A DNA stretch of 64,000 bases from Sphingobacteriaceae bacterium. GTDB lineage: Bacteria > Bacteroidota > Bacteroidia > Sphingobacteriales > Sphingobacteriaceae. Below are positions 1-7,813 of this stretch, piece by piece. The notes below the pieces were generated by a model. It was not told the DNA's origin. It did not search any database and saw only the letters and a list, made by a program, of their open reading frames with translations. The stretch lies in the NCBI GenBank assembly GCA_903642215.1, contig CAHJWG010000012.1, positions 81,867-145,866 of the forward strand, read 5' to 3'. The position numbers and the translations under genes were made by a program. How positions within the stretch are numbered: position 1 is the first letter of the stretch; the number at the start of each line of letters is the position of its first letter.

Positions 1-140
1 GGCGGGTTCCAGTAATTACCGGCTTCCAGCGCAACTACTTTTAACCCGGCTTTGGCAAATCTGGCCAATAACGGCGCACCGCCGGCACCTGTGCCGATTA
101 TTACAGCATCAACAATTTCGTTATTTTGATAATTGCGCAT
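1..140 (-). CDS. GMC family oxidoreductase, N-terminal fragment (runs off the left edge)
   Basis: Only the first 46 codons are in the window. They hold an N-terminal beta-alpha-beta dinucleotide fold with the FAD-binding glycine pattern IGTGAGGAPL (residues 15-24) and an acidic residue (E39) at the end of the second strand, typical of GMC flavoenzymes. The next gene upstream on the same strand encodes a gluconate 2-dehydrogenase subunit 3-like protein 22 bases away. That partner usually accompanies a membrane-linked GMC sugar or polyol dehydrogenase, so the likely role is periplasmic or membrane-associated oxidation of a sugar or alcohol. The substrate cannot be told. The start ATG is at 140-138. 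Confidence 0.8.
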   Translation of the reverse strand, partial: MRNYQNNEIVDAVIIGTGAGGAPLLARFAKAGLKVVALEAGNYWNP

Positions 141-162
141 AAAAAAAGTAGGAGCTTAAATA

Positions 163-723
163 TTAATTTTCTGGTTTGAGTTGAGGTACGTCCCAGCCTT
201 TTGCATCTGCAAAACCATTATAATTGATTTCGGCCTGTGCTTTCGGGTAACTGTAAAATTGTTCTGTTGCTTCGGTCAGCATCAGCTCAAAAAACAATTT
301 TGCCGGGAAGGTTTTCCAGGTTTCGCCGGGAGCGTTGCCTTGCTGTACTGTTTTTAGCAGGTTATTTTTTTCTTCGGGAGAGAGTGCTTCAAAGTTTTTA
401 TGGTGTAAAAGAAGCACGCTTTCTGCAATGCCTTTTAAACCGGTTTGATACGCCGTACCATCAGCCGGCAACTTATTATAACGCCAGCCGATTCCGGTTT
501 TTGCGTTTAAACGCTGGTCAATAATACCTGCAATATTTACCAAACGGTTATTTGTATCTTGTGCCAGCAGGCAATCACAAACCGATTGCAGTAAATCAAA
601 TTCTTCCTGATTAAAAAAAACAGGCACAGTTTCGTTTTCAGCCAGGCGTTGTTCTAAAACTTTTTTTGTTGGCGCAGTAACCTGATCAGAATTCAATATG
701 GATGAAAAAGTATCAGCTGTCAT
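163..723 (-). CDS. Gluconate 2-dehydrogenase subunit 3 family protein
   Basis: A 186-residue protein of the small-subunit family that accompanies GMC-type dehydrogenases. It is mostly helical by inspection, with the family's FNQEEFDLLQSVCDCLLAQD-like first helix (near residue 37) and a conserved tail around YNGFADAKGWDVPQL. In characterised relatives this subunit is exported with the flavoprotein and helps maturation or electron transfer. Here no twin-arginine or Sec signal is visible, so export would depend on the partner. It lies between the SDR gene (17 bases away) and the GMC gene (22 bases away), forming a three-gene leftward operon. Confidence 0.8.
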   Translation of the reverse strand: MTADTFSSILNSDQVTAPTKKVLEQRLAENETVPVFFNQEEFDLLQSVCDCLLAQDTNNRLVNIAGIIDQRLNAKTGIGWRYNKLPADGTAYQTGLKGIAESVLLLHHKNFEALSPEEKNNLLKTVQQGNAPGETWKTFPAKLFFELMLTEATEQFYSYPKAQAEINYNGFADAKGWDVPQLKPEN

Positions 724-739
724 GATTTATTTTTTATAA

Positions 740-1615
740 TTATTTGGCGGAAGATAATCTTCCGCCGGTTACTTCTACCAAACTTCCGGTCATAAAACTA
801 CTGTCGTTGGAAGCTAATAAAACATAGGCAGGCGCAAGTTCTTCCGGTTGGCCGGGACGGGATAAGGCTACTTCGTGTCCAAATTTTTCTACTTCGTCTT
901 TGGGCATCGTTCCGGGGATGTTTGGTGTCCAAACCGGACCAGGAATTACTGCATTTACCCGTATATTTTTTGGGCCTAATTGCAAAGCCATCGATTTGGT
1001 GAAAGAATGTATGGCACCTTTTGTTGCAGAATAATCTACGATGCTTTCAATGCCTGTCATGCCCACAATGCTGCCGGTATTTATCACGGCATCACCAAAT
1101 TTTAAATATTTCAGCGCAGCCTGCAACATAAAGAAATAGCCAAAAATATTGGTTTCAAAAGTCCGGCGCAGTTGCTCCTCACTAATATCTTCCAAGTTCA
1201 TTTGCACTGCCTGGTAAGCGGCATTGTTAACCAGAATATTCAGTTTACCGTATTCGGAAACTGTTTGTTCAACCGCATTTGTACAAGCTTGTTTCTGCCT
1301 TACATCAGCTTTAATCACCAAACATTTACCGCCTTTTGCTTCAACCAAACTTTTAGTTTCCGCGGCATCGCTGTCGTTTTCATTGTATAAAATGGCAACT
1401 TCTGCACCTTCCATCGCAAAAGCAATAGCTACTGCCCGGCCAATCCCCGAATCCGCACCGGTAATTAGAGCCGTTTTATCTTTGAGTTTTCCTGCGGGAA
1501 GATAGCTGGACAAATCAGAATCCGGCTGTAGTTTCATATCAGATTGCTTAGCCGGATAAGGCAATTGTTCGCCTTTCATTTCTTTAGAACTTGGGCGGTA
1601 TTCCTGGTTGCTCAT
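740..1615 (-). CDS. SDR family oxidoreductase (general-stress type, long N-terminus)
   Basis: A 291-residue short-chain dehydrogenase/reductase. Visible are the cofactor motif TGADSGIG (52-59), the NNAA motif (130-133), and the catalytic tyrosine and lysine in YSATKGAI (Y195, K199), followed by PGPVWTPN. The roughly 45-residue N-terminal extension (PAKQSDMKLQP...) is typical of the stress-associated SDR subgroup related to Bacillus YhdF/GSP39 and E. coli YghA, which use NAD(P)H. The substrate is unknown. It is the first gene of the leftward operon with the GMC dehydrogenase, which suggests a sugar or polyol redox role, but that is inference. Confidence 0.85.
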   Translation of the reverse strand: MSNQEYRPSSKEMKGEQLPYPAKQSDMKLQPDSDLSSYLPAGKLKDKTALITGADSGIGRAVAIAFAMEGAEVAILYNENDSDAAETKSLVEAKGGKCLVIKADVRQKQACTNAVEQTVSEYGKLNILVNNAAYQAVQMNLEDISEEQLRRTFETNIFGYFFMLQAALKYLKFGDAVINTGSIVGMTGIESIVDYSATKGAIHSFTKSMALQLGPKNIRVNAVIPGPVWTPNIPGTMPKDEVEKFGHEVALSRPGQPEELAPAYVLLASNDSSFMTGSLVEVTGGRLSSAK

Positions 1616-1721
1616 GGTATTTATTCGGTTAATATTGCCGGAAGAACACCTTCGCTGTAAGTATTGTTTGTTGGAACTTGTAAAACATACAGAATTTGAA
1701 ACTGATCCTGATAAAGCTGTA

Positions 1722-1746
1722 GATACTGTTTTTATCGGGTAATTTT
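1722..1746 (+). repeat. Dispersed motif copy, GT variant
   Basis: GATACTGTTTTTATCGGGTA followed by ATTTT. It stands alone in the 227-bp gap between the SDR and sugar transporter genes. Confidence 0.7.
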
Positions 1747-1842
1747 TGCCGTGATATATTTAGGAAAAAACTATGCCGGCTGCCGAGAAAGTAGTGATTG
1801 AAGTAAAGACCGATTAGGTTTAATAAGATAAACTACACTGCC

Positions 1843-3108
1843 TTATATCACTTTATAAGGCACGCTTTCTGTTTGGTGCTGCACTTTGTATAACCGGGCA
1901 CCAAACAGGCAAACTACCAAATAACAGATAATAGGTAAATAATAGGCATGGGCCACATTGTGGTTCGCAATTTTACCCATCAAATAAGGCATCATTGCCC
2001 CGCCTACAACGCCCATCGTGATGTAAGAAGATGCCAGTTGAGAATGGCCGCCCAGATTCTTTAGGCCCAAACTAAAAATAGTGGGGAACATAATGCTGAA
2101 AAAGAAATTGATCAGCAGCAGGGCAATGAAAGAAGGCCAGCCCCAGGCTTGTGCTACAACGAGGCACATTAAAACATTTGCACCGGCATAAAAAGCCAGT
2201 AATTTGTTGGGTGCCACAAACTGCATAAAATAAGTACCGGTAAAACGGCCTATCATCATCATTAACATACTCAGGCTAAAATAATTGGCCGCGGTAGCAT
2301 CGGTAAAGCCCATAACCTCGTGGCCGTAATTGATAAAAAAGGCCCAAGTGCCGCCCTGTGCTGCCACATTAAATAACTGTGCTACAACAGCCCACACAAA
2401 ATGCTTATGCTGAAAGAGCGTTTTAACAGGTTCCGTATCTACATTTAAGGCGGCTTCTGTGTTTTCAGGTGTGGCATCGTGCGGATCGCTTAGCGGCGGC
2501 ACTTTTACAAAAGAAAATGCCAGGCCCACTCCGGCAACAACACACCCGATTATAATGTACAACGTTTTTACAGAATCCAGACTGGCAGCGGCAACTACTG
2601 TACCCGCAGCGGCGGTAAAAAAGAAATGCCGGCCAATTTGCGGGCCTGATACGGCCCCAATCCCGTTAAAAGCATGTGCCAGATTAATGCGCCTGTCGCT
2701 GGTACGCTGATCGCCCAGTGCCGCTACAAAAGGATGGGCAACCGCTTCCAATGTAGCCAGTCCGCAGGCCAGTACAAACAAGGCCATCCTGAAAGCTGTG
2801 AAAGAATACGAATTGGCCGCCGGTACAAATAAAAATGCACCAATGGCATACAATGCCAGCCCAAATAGAACACCGTTTTTGTAGCCGAATCTTTTCATAA
2901 CTATCCCGGCCGGAATACCCATCACGGCATAGGCACCAAATAAAGAAAGCTGTACCAGCCCGGAGTTTGATTTGGATACATGCAGTACATTTTGAAAGTG
3001 TTTGTTGAGTACATCGCCCATGGTGATGGCTACGCCCCAAAGCATAAAAAGAGAAGTCGCGAAAATAAGGGTTACAACATACTTCTTTTCCGTAAATTTA
3101 GCTTGCAT
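1843..3108 (-). CDS. Sugar MFS transporter, L-fucose permease (FucP)-like
   Basis: A 421-residue polytopic membrane protein with about twelve hydrophobic segments. The centre carries the FucP-family signature: EAVAHPFVAALG, then RINLAHAFNGIGAVSGP (near residues 120-155), where relatives have E-A-NP-(F/Y)-hxxLG and LNxAQxFNGxG. Family members are proton-coupled fucose, glucose/galactose or hexose importers of the inner membrane. A degenerate copy of the dispersed motif falls inside the N-terminal codons (about 3077-3099). No sugar-utilisation genes adjoin it except the GMC/SDR group, so the substrate is not assigned. Confidence 0.85.
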   Translation of the reverse strand: MQAKFTEKKYVVTLIFATSLFMLWGVAITMGDVLNKHFQNVLHVSKSNSGLVQLSLFGAYAVMGIPAGIVMKRFGYKNGVLFGLALYAIGAFLFVPAANSYSFTAFRMALFVLACGLATLEAVAHPFVAALGDQRTSDRRINLAHAFNGIGAVSGPQIGRHFFFTAAAGTVVAAASLDSVKTLYIIIGCVVAGVGLAFSFVKVPPLSDPHDATPENTEAALNVDTEPVKTLFQHKHFVWAVVAQLFNVAAQGGTWAFFINYGHEVMGFTDATAANYFSLSMLMMMIGRFTGTYFMQFVAPNKLLAFYAGANVLMCLVVAQAWGWPSFIALLLINFFFSIMFPTIFSLGLKNLGGHSQLASSYITMGVVGGAMMPYLMGKIANHNVAHAYYLPIICYLVVCLFGARLYKVQHQTESVPYKVI

Positions 3109-3269
3109 AAAGTAGTATTAGTTGTAATATAAGAAATGTAATTGAGGTTATTTACTGTGCTGTTGCCAGGTATATGATGCGGCGCAGCTAATATAGGTAT
3201 TACACACCTGCCTGTTAAAATTTAGGTTCGATTTTTATTTCAATGAATTTTTTATTCTTCCGGAAATCA

Positions 3270-3301
3270 AAATCCCGGACTGGTTTTAACCAATTCGGGA
3301 T
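3270..3301 (-). terminator. Terminator hairpin downstream of the AbiE genes
   Basis: Imperfect stem AATCCCGGACTGGTT / AACCAATTCGGGAT with a two-base loop. Read leftward it is followed by a T-rich stretch. It is nearly identical to the hairpin at 6164-6197, and both have a dispersed-motif copy on the same flank. Confidence 0.65.
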
Positions 3302-3327
3302 GATGCTTCTTTTACCGGAAAAAATTT
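3302..3327 (+). repeat. Dispersed motif copy
   Basis: GATGCTTCTTTTACCGGAAA plus an A-rich tail. It lies between the end of the AbiEii frame (3343) and the terminator hairpin. Confidence 0.75.
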
Positions 3328-3342
3328 AAAGCCTAAAGCTAG

Positions 3343-4196
3343 CTACTCCAAAATTTTAAGATGGATCATCAAATCCTGAAAGTATTGTACAGACCATATA
3401 TCCAAAACTTTCGGGTCTGCAATAAAACGGCTAATATCAGCTTTTACACGGCTTATATCAGTTATACTGAATTTGGAACTTAATAATTCTTTCAGTTCTG
3501 CCGAGGTAATGGTTTCTTTAGTCCAGTCGCCACTGTCTTTTGCCCTTGCTAAAAATTGTTTCAGGTTTACCGGGATACCTTTTTTAATGTACCATTCTGT
3601 ATCATACCAGTCGCGGCCTTTTACATTATTTTTCCATTTTCTAAATAAAAGGGCATGTAGTTTCCCGGCAAAAAGGTTAGACAATGTGAAGCACTTCACA
3701 TAAAATGAAAATGGTTTTAACAAAAGCTTTTCTTCTGTTTCAACGCTCAAAGGAGGTTCGGTATCAACTTCCAGTTTGATTTTAGGTTTACTTTCTGATC
3801 CACTCCGCTTTGCAGGATAATCTCTTCTAAAACCAGTTCTTTCCAAACCGTTTCTGATTTTAAAAAAGCCGATTCAATGTTATTTTGATTGGTTTTTTGT
3901 TTTTCACGGATTGATATTTTCATACCTAAAGATTCAAATTCTATCTGAACGGCATCGAGATATTTATCTAGGGAAAAATCAGGTTCCACTTCCACAAGGG
4001 AAAAATCAAGATCTTCCAAAAAACGGTTTAAGCCGTAAAATATTCTCAATGCAGTTCCACCGTAAAAAGCCGCTTTTTCAAAAAAACCTGCCCGTTGTAT
4101 GCCTGCAAGTGTTATTTCCTGCATTATTTCACGCAGCGCATTTAAAGCTTCTTCTTTATTTGCCGGCTGGTATGAATTTAACCAATCCCTGATCAT
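3343..4196 (-). pseudogene. AbiEii/AbiGii-type nucleotidyltransferase toxin, frameshifted
   Basis: Two overlapping frames together make one AbiEii-like protein. The upstream frame (4196 to 3747) supplies the nucleotidyltransferase core: GGTALRIFYGLNRFLEDLDF, with the GG-TAL and D-L-D residues of the family. The downstream frame (3846 to 3343) resumes with KIKLEVDTEPP, SNLFAGKLHALLFRKW and KGRDWYD, which are conserved C-terminal parts. The switch must occur near 3800-3825, around codons for LEEIILQSG; a single inserted or deleted base would do it. Start ATG at 4196 overlaps the antitoxin stop (ATGA). Either the toxin is inactivated, the base call is wrong, or frameshifting is programmed. I favour inactivation. 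Confidence 0.75.
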
Positions 4197-4831
4197 AACC
4201 CATTTATTGTTTTAACGATCATTGATAAACTATCCTTTTTAGGTGCATCCGGCAACCAGGTTAACATGGTTTTTGTATTTAAATTTTTTAGGTCAGTTTC
4301 ATCTATACGCAGGTTTTCCAGCAGATAATCTCTTGCTTCTTTTATGCTCCTTAAAATGATACCCGAAGTGGTAATTACTTTATCTGTTAATGCTTTTTCC
4401 GGTGATGCAACCAAGGCAAATTGTTCTTCCGCTAATTTAACCTGCTGCAAACCAAACGCATAATAGGGCAAGGGCAAGCGGATGTAACTGAACAGGCCCA
4501 AAGGAGTTTTAAAATTGCGGGAAGCTTTAACGGTGATGGATGAAACCTCATAAACGCGCTCGGGGATCAATCCGTGATAAGCAAGCGCGGCATCTAAAGA
4601 AATATAGCTCGGGCCAAAAATGTGGTTGGCCAACAAAAAAGTTTCAGGTTTTTTGGCTTTAACCTCCGGGCCAATAACATAAAGCCCTTTTTTGATGCTT
4701 TGCAAAACACCTTGGTTTAACAAAGTATGGATTTTTTCATTCGGCCTTTTATAATCCTTCAATAAAGAAAGCAATAACTGATGCGTTAACGGCTGGCCAG
4801 AATGAGCTTGTATTGCTTGCTTAATATCCAT
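4193..4831 (-). CDS. AbiEi-type antitoxin / transcriptional autoregulator
   Basis: A 212-residue protein (ATG start at 4831; upstream TTG and GTG codons are in frame but lie inside the operator). The N-terminus looks like a winged helix (LLSLLKDYKRPNEKIHTLLNQGVLQSIKKGLYVIGPE), followed by the AbiEi antitoxin core (FLLANHIFGPSYISLDAALAYHGLIPE, then SPEKALTDKV). In type IV AbiE systems this protein represses its own promoter by binding inverted repeats and counteracts the nucleotidyltransferase. It overlaps the toxin gene by four bases (ATGA), the usual arrangement. It looks intact, while its partner is frameshifted. Confidence 0.8.
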   Translation of the reverse strand: MDIKQAIQAHSGQPLTHQLLLSLLKDYKRPNEKIHTLLNQGVLQSIKKGLYVIGPEVKAKKPETFLLANHIFGPSYISLDAALAYHGLIPERVYEVSSITVKASRNFKTPLGLFSYIRLPLPYYAFGLQQVKLAEEQFALVASPEKALTDKVITTSGIILRSIKEARDYLLENLRIDETDLKNLNTKTMLTWLPDAPKKDSLSMIVKTINGL

Positions 4832-4836
4832 CACCA

Positions 4837-4897
4837 AATGTAAAAATTCTATAGGATAATTGGCGTTTAGGCAATTATCCTATAAAATTTTTACATT
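4837..4897. promoter_or_regulatory. AbiEi operator: 26-bp arm inverted repeat
   Basis: Left arm 4837-4862 and right arm 4872-4897 are reverse complements at 25 of 26 positions around a 9-base centre. The arm reads AATGTAAAAATTCTATAGGA then TAATTG. It sits directly upstream of the AbiEi start and covers the place where a promoter must lie, matching the negative autoregulation known for AbiEi proteins. The outer end of the right arm runs into a dispersed-motif copy. Confidence 0.75.
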
Positions 4898-4919
4898 GCT
4901 TCTTTTACCGGCAAAAATT
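4895..4919 (+). repeat. Dispersed motif copy next to the AbiE operator
   Basis: ATTGCTTCTTTTACCGGCAA then AAATT. Its first three bases are the end of the operator's right arm. Confidence 0.7.
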
Positions 4920-4953
4920 CAAAGCGTTGCTTCAACCTTAACTCTAATTTTAG

Positions 4954-6099
4954 TTACTTATATAGTGATTGACGATTAATCAATACATATTTACCTACAA
5001 GATCAAAGTCCATTACGTTACTTTCCGGTTTTGATATCTTGCTTTCAATTTGACCAGTTTCCTTGTTTATAATTAGATAAGATTTTAAATCAGGAGAAAA
5101 AGCTATAACATGATTTTTATATAATTCCCAATAGCCCGCATTTTTAACTTCCCAAATCTTTTTTCCGGAAATTAAATCTGCACAAAGCAAAGTAAAATTG
5201 TTTTCCAAGTATATCTTATGGTTCTTCACATTAAAGCGGGGCTGATACCGGAAGTAGCCTTTCCAGCTTACCTTTCCCTCAACTTTACCCGTATTGAGAT
5301 TAAGCGCATAACAAGTATCAGTTTGCGGAATGATGACTTCTCCATCATCGGTGTACAAATGATGATAAGGCAAATATTGTTGAAAATAAGTATATGTTGC
5401 GCTATGATAAAGAATTTTTTGCCATTTGACCTTGAGCCTATCTAAATCAACACAAACAATACTTGTGTTTGTACTTCTTTTAATTGTATCTGTTGCAGTT
5501 TCAGTAAAAACAAGTTTATTGTTTATTACCGTACTCATCCCATCGTTGGGATCATTAACGTAAACATATTTCCAAAGCATTTTTTCGCTTGTTTTATCGA
5601 AAATATATACCCCATACATTCCGGCAATAACTACCTTATCTTTATAAAACATTGCTTTGTTAGCATAAGATACATCATGATCGTACTTTCTAAAATATTC
5701 GGTTAGCTTGCCAGTTGAATCTAAAGACTGCATTGTACCTCCTCCAAAACGGCAAAAGTAAAACTTCCCGTTTTTATAATTGTCGATGTTAGATATACTC
5801 GGATCCCTCAATGAATCATTGTCTGTCTCAAATTTATAATTAGGACTTTTGGTGCTTTGGGCAAAATAATATTCAGAATACTTACTTTTTTCAGGAGCAT
5901 GAGAATTAAATCCGACAATGGTATCGTTAAATACATTAAAGTATGGATTGTTATAACGTTCATCCCTACTGATAAACTTTAGTTGTAGGGCTTTTGCCAT
6001 GCTTAATTCAAACGTATGCCGCTCTTTAAAAATAGGAGATGGCTTACAGGAGATTAAGGTTATAATAAACAACAATCCCAATATTATATATTTCTTCAT
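4954..6099 (-). CDS. Lipoprotein with PQQ/WD-like beta-propeller repeats, function unknown
   Basis: About 381 residues from the ATG at 6099; the upstream TTG would add eight residues ahead of a good signal sequence, so I reject it. KKYIILGLLFIITLISC is a lipoprotein signal with a lipobox ending at the cysteine, so the protein is probably membrane-anchored outside the cytoplasm. The body has repeated strand patterns with W/Y-rich turns (EKMLWKYVYVND, TGKVEGKVSWKGYF, SGKKIWEVKNAGYW, ETGQIESKI) like PQQ-type propeller blades, as in BamB-like folds. No catalytic motif is seen. It stands alone between the AbiE locus and the TldE gene. Confidence 0.6.
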   Translation of the reverse strand: MKKYIILGLLFIITLISCKPSPIFKERHTFELSMAKALQLKFISRDERYNNPYFNVFNDTIVGFNSHAPEKSKYSEYYFAQSTKSPNYKFETDNDSLRDPSISNIDNYKNGKFYFCRFGGGTMQSLDSTGKLTEYFRKYDHDVSYANKAMFYKDKVVIAGMYGVYIFDKTSEKMLWKYVYVNDPNDGMSTVINNKLVFTETATDTIKRSTNTSIVCVDLDRLKVKWQKILYHSATYTYFQQYLPYHHLYTDDGEVIIPQTDTCYALNLNTGKVEGKVSWKGYFRYQPRFNVKNHKIYLENNFTLLCADLISGKKIWEVKNAGYWELYKNHVIAFSPDLKSYLIINKETGQIESKISKPESNVMDFDLVGKYVLINRQSLYK

Positions 6100-6163
6100 T
6101 TTTTGCCGAAGTTCAGTCTGCAAAACTTATACTCTTAGTTGTTAAGATTAGTTTTGGGCGAAC

Positions 6164-6197
6164 AAAAAATCCCGGACTGGTTTTAACCAATCCGGGA
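6164..6197 (-). terminator. Rho-independent terminator after the TldE-like gene
   Basis: Stem ATCCCGGACTGGTT / AACCAATCCGGGAT (6170-6197) around a two-base loop. Read leftward it is followed directly by six T residues (complement of 6164-6169). Nearly the same hairpin occurs at 3270-3301. Confidence 0.85.
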
Positions 6198-6220
6198 TGC
6201 TTCTTTTATCACCTAAAAAT
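6196..6220 (+). repeat. Dispersed motif copy fused to a terminator
   Basis: GATGCTTCTTTTATCACCTA then AAAAT. The first two bases are shared with the terminator stem, and the copy ends three bases from the TldE stop codon. Confidence 0.75.
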
Positions 6221-6222
6221 CT

Positions 6223-7554
6223 TTATACTGCGTCGGAAAGTGAACTGAACGTAAAATCCCTTATTTTCATCGGCGGAATTAAATAACTGCGGTAAGATTC
6301 TACACTGATGCTGCGTTCCGGCTTACCTAACGCTTCCACATTGTTCAGCATTATAACCGGACTTTCATTAAAGCGGAAGTTTTTAACCGGATACATAATT
6401 TTTCCGTTTTCGATATAAAACGTACCGTCGCGCGTTAAACCGGTTAGCAATAATGTTTGTGCATCAACCAGCCGGATGTACCACAAACGCGAAACCAGAA
6501 TCCCTCTTTCGGTACTTTTAATTAGGTCATCCAGCGAAGCTGTGCCGCCTTCCATAATAATATTGCTTGGGCCGGGAACCGGTTTTACGCCTTTTTTCTC
6601 GGCCCAGTAACGCGAATAGCTCAGGTTTTTAACAACGCCTTTATCAATCCAGGTGGTTTTTTCCAGCTTTTCGCCATCACGGTTCCAGGTGTTACCGGGC
6701 AATTCTGTGTTATAAGGATCAGAATAAATGGTTACTTTTTCGTCCATCAGCTTTTCGCCTAAACGCGTTCCGCCGCCGGGTTTACTTAAAAAACTGCGGC
6801 CTTCGTCTGCTTGCCGGGCATCAAACCGGAACATGTTTTCGAGCATATAAGTAGCCGCAACCGGTTCTAAAATCACTGTATATTTCCCCGGTTCAATCGC
6901 TTTTGCGCCTTTTGATCCGTTTGCTTTTGTAGCCGCAACTTTTGTAGCCGAAAGCGTATCCAATTTATTAATGTCGTTAAAACCGCGGGCAGCATAACCC
7001 GAAGCTGTGCCTTCCGCATTTCTCGTGGTAACCGAAAAAATTACGTCGGTATCTTTATCGTAGCCAAACAAACCTTTGGAGTTCATGAAGGCATTAAAAC
7101 TGGTTGTATTTTCCAGGAAACCGGCCGCCTGTAACTTGGCATCTTTACAAACCTGGATACTTTTTGCCACTGCTTCTGCACGTGTATCGGGCGTAATTGC
7201 AGCGGTTGCCGGCACGTAACCAATACCATCCGGGAAAGTTTGCGGACCCTGCAACGGCATATGTTCCGGGTTTTCCGGTGCTAAACGCGCCAGTTCTTCT
7301 GATCTTTTTACAACCGTTTGCAACGATAAATCATCAAACTGATCGATGGTAGAAGTTGCAGATTTTTTACCGAAAGTAGAAGTTACCGCCAGCCCCAGCG
7401 TACTGATATCGCCCGCAGTAGAAACACCGTTTCGCGCATAACGGATATTGCCGCCTTCCCGGCCGCTTAAACCAACTTCACATTCGTCTGCTTTAGAAAA
7501 ACCAAGTACCTTTTTAAGTATCGTTTGGGCTTCTTCTTTAGTTAATATCGCCAT
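6223..7554 (-). CDS. TldE/PmbA-like protein (non-metal partner of the TldD protease)
   Basis: A 443-residue TldD/PmbA-family protein. It has the family layout: N-terminal alpha/beta domain (ILKKVLGFSKADECEVGLSGREGGNIRYARNGV), a central part with EPGKYTVILEPVAA, and the C-terminal barrel (NIIMEGGTASLDDLIKSTERGILVSRLWYIRLVD, LTGLTRDGTFYIENGKI). It lacks the HExxxH zinc motif, so it matches the TldE role. In E. coli TldD/TldE is a heterodimeric zinc protease acting on unstructured peptides such as microcin B17 precursors and CcdA. The TldD-like partner follows upstream at 7814, and the pair heads the MoxR/DUF58 cluster. Confidence 0.85.
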   Translation of the reverse strand: MAILTKEEAQTILKKVLGFSKADECEVGLSGREGGNIRYARNGVSTAGDISTLGLAVTSTFGKKSATSTIDQFDDLSLQTVVKRSEELARLAPENPEHMPLQGPQTFPDGIGYVPATAAITPDTRAEAVAKSIQVCKDAKLQAAGFLENTTSFNAFMNSKGLFGYDKDTDVIFSVTTRNAEGTASGYAARGFNDINKLDTLSATKVAATKANGSKGAKAIEPGKYTVILEPVAATYMLENMFRFDARQADEGRSFLSKPGGGTRLGEKLMDEKVTIYSDPYNTELPGNTWNRDGEKLEKTTWIDKGVVKNLSYSRYWAEKKGVKPVPGPSNIIMEGGTASLDDLIKSTERGILVSRLWYIRLVDAQTLLLTGLTRDGTFYIENGKIMYPVKNFRFNESPVIMLNNVEALGKPERSISVESYRSYLIPPMKIRDFTFSSLSDAV

Positions 7555-7624
7555 TTTCTTGTTTTATATTGATTTCACAGATTTTTTAAGAGATTTCACA
7601 GATTACTGAATGATTTCACAGATT

Positions 7625-7647
7625 TTAACATCTAAAAGAAGCATCCT
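7625..7647 (-). repeat. Dispersed motif copy
   Basis: Read leftward: GATGCTTCTTTTAGATGTTA then AAA. It sits at the boundary of the two word-repeat blocks. Confidence 0.65.
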
Positions 7648-7684
7648 GTTAATTCTTAAATTCTCTCAATTCTGATTAAGATTA

Positions 7685-7711
7685 TTTTTGCTATGATAAA
7701 AACAGCATTCT
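7685..7711 (-). repeat. Dispersed motif copy, GT variant (tandem unit 1)
   Basis: Read leftward: AATGCTGTTTTTATCATAGC then AAAAA. It is part of the first 62-bp unit. Confidence 0.65.
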
Positions 7712-7747
7712 GCCTTATTCTCAAATCCTCCAAATTCTGATCAAACT

Positions 7748-7773
7748 ATTTTGTTGAATAAAAACAGCATTCT
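7748..7773 (-). repeat. Dispersed motif copy, GT variant (tandem unit 2)
   Basis: Read leftward: AATGCTGTTTTTATTCAACA then AAATA. It is part of the second 62-bp unit. Confidence 0.65.
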
Positions 7774-7813
7774 GCCTTATTCTCAAATCCTTCAAATTCT
7801 GATTAAATCCTGT

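Larger units (their letters stand above)
7555..7813. repeat. Tandem-word spacer between TldE and TldD genes
   Basis: The 259-bp gap is almost all repeat. GATTTCACAGATT occurs three times at 7573-7625. A unit of about 62 bp starting ATAAAAACAGCATTCTGCC occurs twice (from about 7696 and about 7758) and ends in the word CAAATTCTGATTAA, also present in a third degenerate copy before 7685. Each unit carries a reverse-orientation dispersed motif. No ORF or promoter is evident. Confidence 0.75.

Noticed and set aside
7685..7810. Tandem ~62-bp repeats considered as a CRISPR array
   Set aside because: Only two full units, the sequence between repeats is itself repeated rather than unique, and no cas gene is nearby.
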